Assembly (NCBI GenBank): GCA_965119745.1 | Contig: OZ221973.1 | Span: forward strand, 62,001-126,000 | DNA from: CAJFUR01 sp904420575 | Lineage (GTDB): Bacteria > Actinomycetota > Coriobacteriia > Coriobacteriales > Eggerthellaceae | Length of the DNA: 64,000 bases | Direction of reading: 5' to 3' | Part shown: piece after piece, positions 59,903-64,000 of the stretch | Numbering within the stretch: position 1 is the first letter of the stretch | Layout: every line of letters starts with the position of its first letter | The notes under the pieces: model-generated | Database searches by the model: none | What the model was told of the DNA's origin: nothing | The model's input: the letters and a program-made list of their open reading frames with translations, nothing else | Position numbers and translations under genes: made by a program

Positions 59903-60646
59903 CTGGTTCTGCCGCAGCCATTCGTACATGCAGGCGGTGGACGCCTGGGCGACGTTCAGGGACGACACCTCTCCCACCTGGGGAAGCTTGACCAGAAAAT
60001 CGCAGTTGTCCTGCACGATGCGTGAGAGGCCTTCCCCTTCGTTGCCCATGACGAGCACGATCTTGCCCTTCAGGTTGGCTTCCCACACGAGGCCTTCCGC
60101 ATGCTCGCTGGCACCGGCCACCCAGAAGCCGTTCTCCTTGAACCGGTCCATGGCCTGCACGAGGTTGGACACCTGGGTCACCGGAAGATGCGAGATGGCG
60201 CCCGCCGAGCTCTTGTACGTGGCCGCCGTCACGTGCGCCGCCCGCTTGTTCGGGATGACGATGCCTGCCGCGCCCACCGATTCGGCGCTGCGCGCGACGG
60301 CGCCCAGGTTGCCGGCGTCGGTGATGTGGTCGAGCATGACGACAAGCGCGCGTCCCTCGTGCTCGGCGGCGCTTTTTTCGGCCGCCTCCAGCACGGTGGT
60401 CACGTTCACGTACGAGAACGGCTTCGTCTCGGCCATGACGCCCTGATGGCTGCCGCGCTCCGACAGGTCGTCGAGCTTCTTGCGCGGCACGTTGTCGACT
60501 GGCACGTCGAAGCGCTTCGCCTTGCGCAGGATGTCCTCGATGAGCGGGTCGCGCTTCACGTTGTCTGCCAGCAGGACGCGCTTCACCGGCACGTTCGTGC
60601 GGAGCGCCTCGATGATGGGCCGCTTGCCCTCTATGTAGTCTGCCAT
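59888..60646 (-). CDS. rlmB: RlmB/TrmH-family 23S rRNA 2'-O-ribose methyltransferase
   Basis: This 252-residue SPOUT methyltransferase has the N-terminal substrate-binding part (IEGKRPIIEALRTN) and a C-terminal knot with LDHITDAGNLGAVARSAESVGAAGIVI, LVMGNEGEGLSRIV and LPQVGEVSSLNVAQASTACMYEWLR, the three SpoU motifs. RlmB methylates G2251 of 23S rRNA; other TrmH relatives modify nearby sites, so target assignment is by similarity. It is upstream of the YacP gene on the same strand. Confidence 0.92.
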   Translation of the reverse strand: MADYIEGKRPIIEALRTNVPVKRVLLADNVKRDPLIEDILRKAKRFDVPVDNVPRKKLDDLSERGSHQGVMAETKPFSYVNVTTVLEAAEKSAAEHEGRALVVMLDHITDAGNLGAVARSAESVGAAGIVIPNKRAAHVTAATYKSSAGAISHLPVTQVSNLVQAMDRFKENGFWVAGASEHAEGLVWEANLKGKIVLVMGNEGEGLSRIVQDNCDFLVKLPQVGEVSSLNVAQASTACMYEWLRQNQVPSA

Positions 60647-60775
60647 GGGTCTGCTTTCGTTGCGGATTCCGTCGAACGGAAAGTGTACCACGACCCGTGC
60701 CGCGCCACGGAAATTCGCCCGCGCAGAGAGGCGCCGCAACTAGAAATCCACGAGGTCGTACTCCACGCCGTCCGG

Positions 60776-61072
60776 TTAGTAGGCGCGCAAGAACTCCCTG
60801 GGCGTCATGGCCGGCACGAGCGAGGCTGCGAAGCCCTTCTTGTCGCGCGTGACGATCAGGTCGACGCCATGGCGATGGGCGGCATGGGCTATCAGCGCGT
60901 CCTCGTAGTCCTTCATGCCGCTCTCGTAGGCAAGGCGACAGTCGCTGGGAGCGTTGTCCATCAGTTCGAACAGGCTGAACACCGCATCCAAAGAACCCAG
61001 GGCGCCTTCCCGGGAAAACGTGCCCCTGCCGTGAAGAACGTACACGATGTCCGTAGCGGAGAGCAGAAGCAA
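60776..61072 (-). pseudogene. truncated PIN-domain (VapC-like) gene
   Basis: The open frame codes for 98 residues that correspond to the second half of a PIN-domain nuclease: MKDYEDALIAHAAHRHGVDLIVTRDKKGF with the later acidic residues, and a final MTPREFL. The N-terminal half with the first catalytic Asp is missing. The frame begins at a TTG without a ribosome site, next to GC-rich repeats at 61073-61146 where the lost part should lie. I read it as a 5'-deleted toxin-like remnant. No antitoxin is adjacent. Confidence 0.75.
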
Positions 61073-61146
61073 CCGACGGGCCGGCTACGCCCGGCAACCG
61101 ACTGCGGCCAGACAGGCCGGTTGCGTCCCGGAAGGCCGGCTGCGGC

Positions 61147-61845
61147 CTATGCCTGAGCGCCGGCTATCGCCGCAAGCAAATGGGCGCCCGCGCGGTAGAA
61201 GGGCAGGCGCGCCTCGGACGCGGTCTTTTCCGCGAAGCGCGGCATCCACGTCAGGGCATGGTCGCGCAGGAACTCGTCGTAGGCCGCAGCGGGCGATCCT
61301 CCGGGCAGCGCGTCGGGCGCAGGCGCCCCTTCGGCGGGCACGGCCAGCCCTCCGGCGAGCAAGGCCAGGTATTCCAGCAGCTCGCATTCGGTGGCCACGT
61401 GGTCCAAGGGCTCGTTGGTGCCCTCCGGACGGCCCAGGCCGCACGCCTTGCAGAAGCGCTCGACCTCCATGGAGTGCGGGTTCACGAACAGCAGCGCCTG
61501 CACCCCGTCGTCCGCCGCGCGCCACACCCCTTCGTAGGGGCTCACCACCGGGTCGGGCGCCCCCACGAACAGATGGGTCGCCTCGGCGCGCAGGGCATGC
61601 AGAAGCGCCTCGGCGTCGAGCGGGGCGGCGTCGTCCGCCTTTCCGTCGGCGCTCAGCGCGGAAAGCCAGCCCTCGGGCATCGAAAGGCCCAGCGCGGCCG
61701 CCACTTCGTCAGCCGCATCGGCCCATTCGCCCGAAGCGACCACTTCGGCAAGCCCGCTTTCCGGGTACCGAAACGACAGCGCCAGAAGCTCCCACGCGAC
61801 TGCACGCACCTGCCAATCGCCTTCCGTTTTCGCCGTCTCAACCAT
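61147..61845 (-). CDS. TorD/DmsD-family molybdoenzyme chaperone
   Basis: This 232-residue, all-helical protein has the TorD-family pattern: WELLALSFRYPES at the start, DPVVSPYEGVWRA in the middle, HVATECELLEYLALLAGG near 150 and MPRFAEKTASEARLPFYRAGAHLL at the end. TorD proteins hold the apo-catalytic subunit of DMSO-reductase-type enzymes for cofactor insertion and Tat export. It ends an operon with a cytochrome b, a haem-motif protein and NrfD, so it should serve the oxidoreductase encoded there or just beyond the window. Confidence 0.9.
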   Translation of the reverse strand: MVETAKTEGDWQVRAVAWELLALSFRYPESGLAEVVASGEWADAADEVAAALGLSMPEGWLSALSADGKADDAAPLDAEALLHALRAEATHLFVGAPDPVVSPYEGVWRAADDGVQALLFVNPHSMEVERFCKACGLGRPEGTNEPLDHVATECELLEYLALLAGGLAVPAEGAPAPDALPGGSPAAAYDEFLRDHALTWMPRFAEKTASEARLPFYRAGAHLLAAIAGAQA

Positions 61846-61919
61846 GATGCCCCCACTTCCCGTATCGTCCGGCCATGCCGGCCCTCTTCTCGTCTGAAAG
61901 ATGCCTGGCGCCTGCGCGC

Positions 61920-62411
61920 TCAACGTCCGTCGGCAGCGTCGGCAGCGTCGGCAGCGTCAAGCTTACCACGGCGACGCCCGCCCCAGCCGAGAATCCCGAC
62001 GATCCACTTCACATGCAGGGCCACGTGCACCACCACCAAAGCGAGCAGCACCTTGGCCGACACGGCGTGCAGGGGATCCCAGAAGTAGTAGCCCTCCGCG
62101 TACCAGCCGAAGGCCGGCAGCACGTCGCCCGACACCAGGAGGCCCGACACCACGCACGCCGCCAGCGCCACGAACGCCAGCGCGTCCACCGCCAGGTTGC
62201 CGATGCGGGAGGGAGCGGGGTCCGAGCGGAGGGCGCGCACGGTCTCCGCCACCCACCCGGCATGGAGGGCGGCGTGCACGACCAGCACCAGGAGCGCCCC
62301 CAGCCCCAGCCACTCGTGCAGGCCAATGCCGGTGAGCGCGGGGTTCGCCACTGCGGCGTAGGCCACCAGGACCACGGCGTCCACCGCCAGGTTGCGCGTC
62401 GCCTCCCTCAT
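61920..62411 (-). CDS. small cytochrome b-type membrane subunit (DUF4405-like)
   Basis: This 163-residue protein has four membrane helices with paired histidines suited to bind haem b (HEWLGLGALLVLVVHAALH and HAVSAKVLLALVVVHVALH). The end DAADAADAADGR is coded by three copies of a 9-base repeat (61929-61955). Its ATG overlaps the stop of the haem-motif gene (ATGA). It probably moves electrons between quinone and the small haem protein in the NrfD/TorD module. Confidence 0.82.
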   Translation of the reverse strand: MREATRNLAVDAVVLVAYAAVANPALTGIGLHEWLGLGALLVLVVHAALHAGWVAETVRALRSDPAPSRIGNLAVDALAFVALAACVVSGLLVSGDVLPAFGWYAEGYYFWDPLHAVSAKVLLALVVVHVALHVKWIVGILGWGGRRRGKLDAADAADAADGR

Positions 62412-62779
62412 CGCGCACCTCCCTTCGAGAGCGCCTTCACCAGCAGCACCAGCCCCACCACCAGCACCACCGGCATGAGCACCCACACGTTCAGGCTGGC
62501 GTCCGAGGCCTGGTGGTAGCGGCCCACCAGCGAGTCCCACGCGTGGCACTCCACGCTCGCGCACGACGCCTCCGGGCACTGCATCTCGTGGGCGCCGTCG
62601 GGCCCGGGCACGGCGTCGAAGCCGTGGCACTCCCCCGACGCGCAGCCGGCGGCCGGGCACGGCGAGGCCGCCTCCACGGGGCGCAGCGCCGTCGCGGGCT
62701 CCGCGAGCGCGCCGGCGCCGAGGACGCAGGCGCACACGAGCGCGAACGCCGCGAGCGTGACGACCAGTTTCCGTGCCAT
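62408..62779 (-). CDS. small exported protein with two CX4CH haem-like motifs and C-terminal anchor
   Basis: This 123-residue protein has a signal peptide (1-26), a short outer domain with a duplicated CPxxxCASxECHxx motif (CPAAGCASGECHGF and CPEASCASVECHAW) and one C-terminal membrane helix (about 95-115). Each copy contains CX4CH, the haem c attachment variant known from tetrahaem cytochrome c3, so I infer two covalent haems. Metal binding by the extra cysteines is the alternative. It lies between NrfD and a cytochrome b. Confidence 0.75.
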   Translation of the reverse strand: MARKLVVTLAAFALVCACVLGAGALAEPATALRPVEAASPCPAAGCASGECHGFDAVPGPDGAHEMQCPEASCASVECHAWDSLVGRYHQASDASLNVWVLMPVVLVVGLVLLVKALSKGGAR

Positions 62780-62861
62780 GCAAGAACCTCGCCTTCTCCA
62801 GCGCCGTCCGGAGCCGGCCGCCCGACCTGCGCGAGGCCTTGGCGGCCGGCGCCGCCTCCCC

Positions 62862-64000
62862 CTACGCCTCGTCGCCTGCAGGCCGGAGCGGCAGGTACTT
62901 CAGCCCCAGGCACAAAAGCAGCACGCCCAGACCGATTACGCCGAGCGCCACGCCGAACTCGAGCGGGGACGGCCAGTAGACCATGCCCTGGTAGGCTCCG
63001 GCCATGCCGGCCTGCCAGCTGGTCACGGTGTACTGCGTCACGGCCCCGGGCATTTCCAGGTTGGGCATCTGGAAGCCGCCCACGAGCAGCTGCACGCGCT
63101 TGCAGAAGATGCCCGCGATGGCCAGAAGCGACGCGACGACGAGCAGCGGGTTCGTGCGCAGCCTGGGCACGAAGCACACCACGGCGGCCAGCGCGCAGCC
63201 CGCGACCTCCGTCCAGAAGAACGGCGCCAAGGGGCCGGACACGAGCATGCCCACCACCTCGGCGCCCGAGCCGCCGGGGAAGCCCGCGGTCAGCAGGTCG
63301 CAGCCGAAGAAGTAGAGGTCCACGACCACGAACGCGCCGAGCAGCTTGGCCATCCTGACGACGTTGTCCTGTTCCAGCTCCAGGTAGCCGGACTTGCGCA
63401 GCGCCACGCACACCACCAGCACGAGCGCCGTGCCGCACACGAGCGCCGAGCTCACGAACCAGGGCGCCAGGAGCGCCGTGTTCCAGAGCTCGTGGGACTG
63501 CTGCAGGCCGAAGATCCATGCGGTCACGGAGTGGACCATGACCGCGCACACGAGCGCGATCACGCTCACCACGCGCAGGGCCGCGGCCGACACCTTCCCC
63601 GCCTCGTGGCGCAGCGTCGCCCACAGGTACACCACCGACAGGATCAGGTACACCGCCAGCACGATGATGTCCCACATGAGGGGGCTTCCCAGGTTGGAGT
63701 ACGCGAACAGCTCCCACAGACGCAGGGGCTGGCCCAGGTCCACCACCACGAAGCCGATGGCCAGCACCGTGCAGCAGACGGACGTCCACACGGCCACCTT
63801 GGAGATGCCGCCGAAGCCCTTGATGCCGAAGGCGCGCGGCACGCTCGAGATGATGAGGCCGCCGGCGGAGAGCCCCACGAAGAACATGAAGCAGGTGATG
63901 TAGAGGCCCCAGGAGTCCAGGTTCCTCATGGCCGTCTGCGCCATGCCGCCGGAGAGCTGCACGGCCCAGAGCGCGATCCCCACAACCGTGAGCACGGCGC
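62862..64000 (-). CDS. NrfD/PsrC-family membrane anchor (5' end at window edge)
   Basis: The visible 377 or more residues form about nine to ten membrane helices typical of NrfD/PsrC quinone-reactive subunits (SWGLYITCFMFFVGLSAGGLIISS near the start, WDIIVLAVYLILSVVYLW, and MPNLEMPG in a late loop). NrfD subunits anchor an iron-sulfur and a molybdopterin or haem subunit, whose genes are expected beyond the right edge. A GTG at 63995 could be the start, but the frame remains open to the edge, so it may be partial. Confidence 0.88.
   Translation of the reverse strand, partial: AVLTVVGIALWAVQLSGGMAQTAMRNLDSWGLYITCFMFFVGLSAGGLIISSVPRAFGIKGFGGISKVAVWTSVCCTVLAIGFVVVDLGQPLRLWELFAYSNLGSPLMWDIIVLAVYLILSVVYLWATLRHEAGKVSAAALRVVSVIALVCAVMVHSVTAWIFGLQQSHELWNTALLAPWFVSSALVCGTALVLVVCVALRKSGYLELEQDNVVRMAKLLGAFVVVDLYFFGCDLLTAGFPGGSGAEVVGMLVSGPLAPFFWTEVAGCALAAVVCFVPRLRTNPLLVVASLLAIAGIFCKRVQLLVGGFQMPNLEMPGAVTQYTVTSWQAGMAGAYQGMVYWPSPLEFGVALGVIGLGVLLLCLGLKYLPLRPAGDEA

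Overview
The window is a GC-rich (roughly 65 %) bacterial chromosome segment. Gene content points to the actinobacterial class Coriobacteriia, most likely family Eggerthellaceae (Eggerthella, Gordonibacter or Adlercreutzia type). This is an inference from the adjacent rpoB-rpoC pair with acidic extensions, the paired polyphosphate kinases, the sortase B, and a membrane oxidoreductase module with NrfD, an unusual haem-motif protein and a TorD chaperone. No rRNA, phage, plasmid or CRISPR locus is visible. Almost everything is on the minus strand.

Layout, left to right. 0-4.2 kb: an XRE membrane regulator, a 1 kb gene-free stretch with 29-bp direct repeats, tRNA-Pro(CGG), and an NhaC-type transporter behind a lysine riboswitch. 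4.3-9.6 kb: a MacB-like ABC efflux set (permease, ATPase, adaptor, small membrane protein) divergent from an OmpR-type response regulator and histidine kinase. 9.6-14.7 kb: a solute-binding lipoprotein, a dCache-like/GGDEF/EAL protein and a hotdog thioesterase. 14.9-19.1 kb: an operon of two MprF-flippase-like membrane proteins around an ATP-grasp enzyme. 19.2-27.9 kb: a J-domain membrane protein, purH, an XdhC-like protein and a srtB-purF-purM-purN operon. 28.0-34.1 kb: polyphosphate genes ppk2, ppx and ppk1. 34.1-36.9 kb: a Zn-type macrodomain hydrolase, glmM and hisE. 37.4-45.3 kb: rpoC and rpoB. 45.4-49.0 kb: a Fic protein with a palindromic operator, then an AT-rich, frameshifted ABC-type ATPase that looks transferred. 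49.0-53.7 kb: a DUF4097 protein with its XRE partner, and an SDR/YczE-like/lactonase operon. 53.9-58.8 kb: a TetR regulator, a heptad-repeat protein and an MMPL transporter. 59.1-64.0 kb: YacP, an RlmB-like methyltransferase, a truncated PIN gene, and the TorD/cytochrome b/haem-motif protein/NrfD module running off the right edge.

The strongest unexpected observations are as follows. (1) The C-terminus of RpoC carries a 57-residue segment that aligns without gaps to the DNA-binding C-terminal domain of the RNA polymerase alpha subunit and keeps most of its DNA-contact residues. (2) A structured element of about 162 bp occurs three times, twice flanking purH. Its helices differ in sequence between copies but keep their pairing. 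(3) The flippase/ATP-grasp/flippase operon looks like a lipid-modification system in which an ATP-grasp enzyme takes the place of the aminoacyl-transferase domain of MprF. (4) A lysine riboswitch identifies the NhaC-type carrier as a probable lysine transporter. (5) An otherwise intact ABC-type ATPase carries a single-base frameshift.
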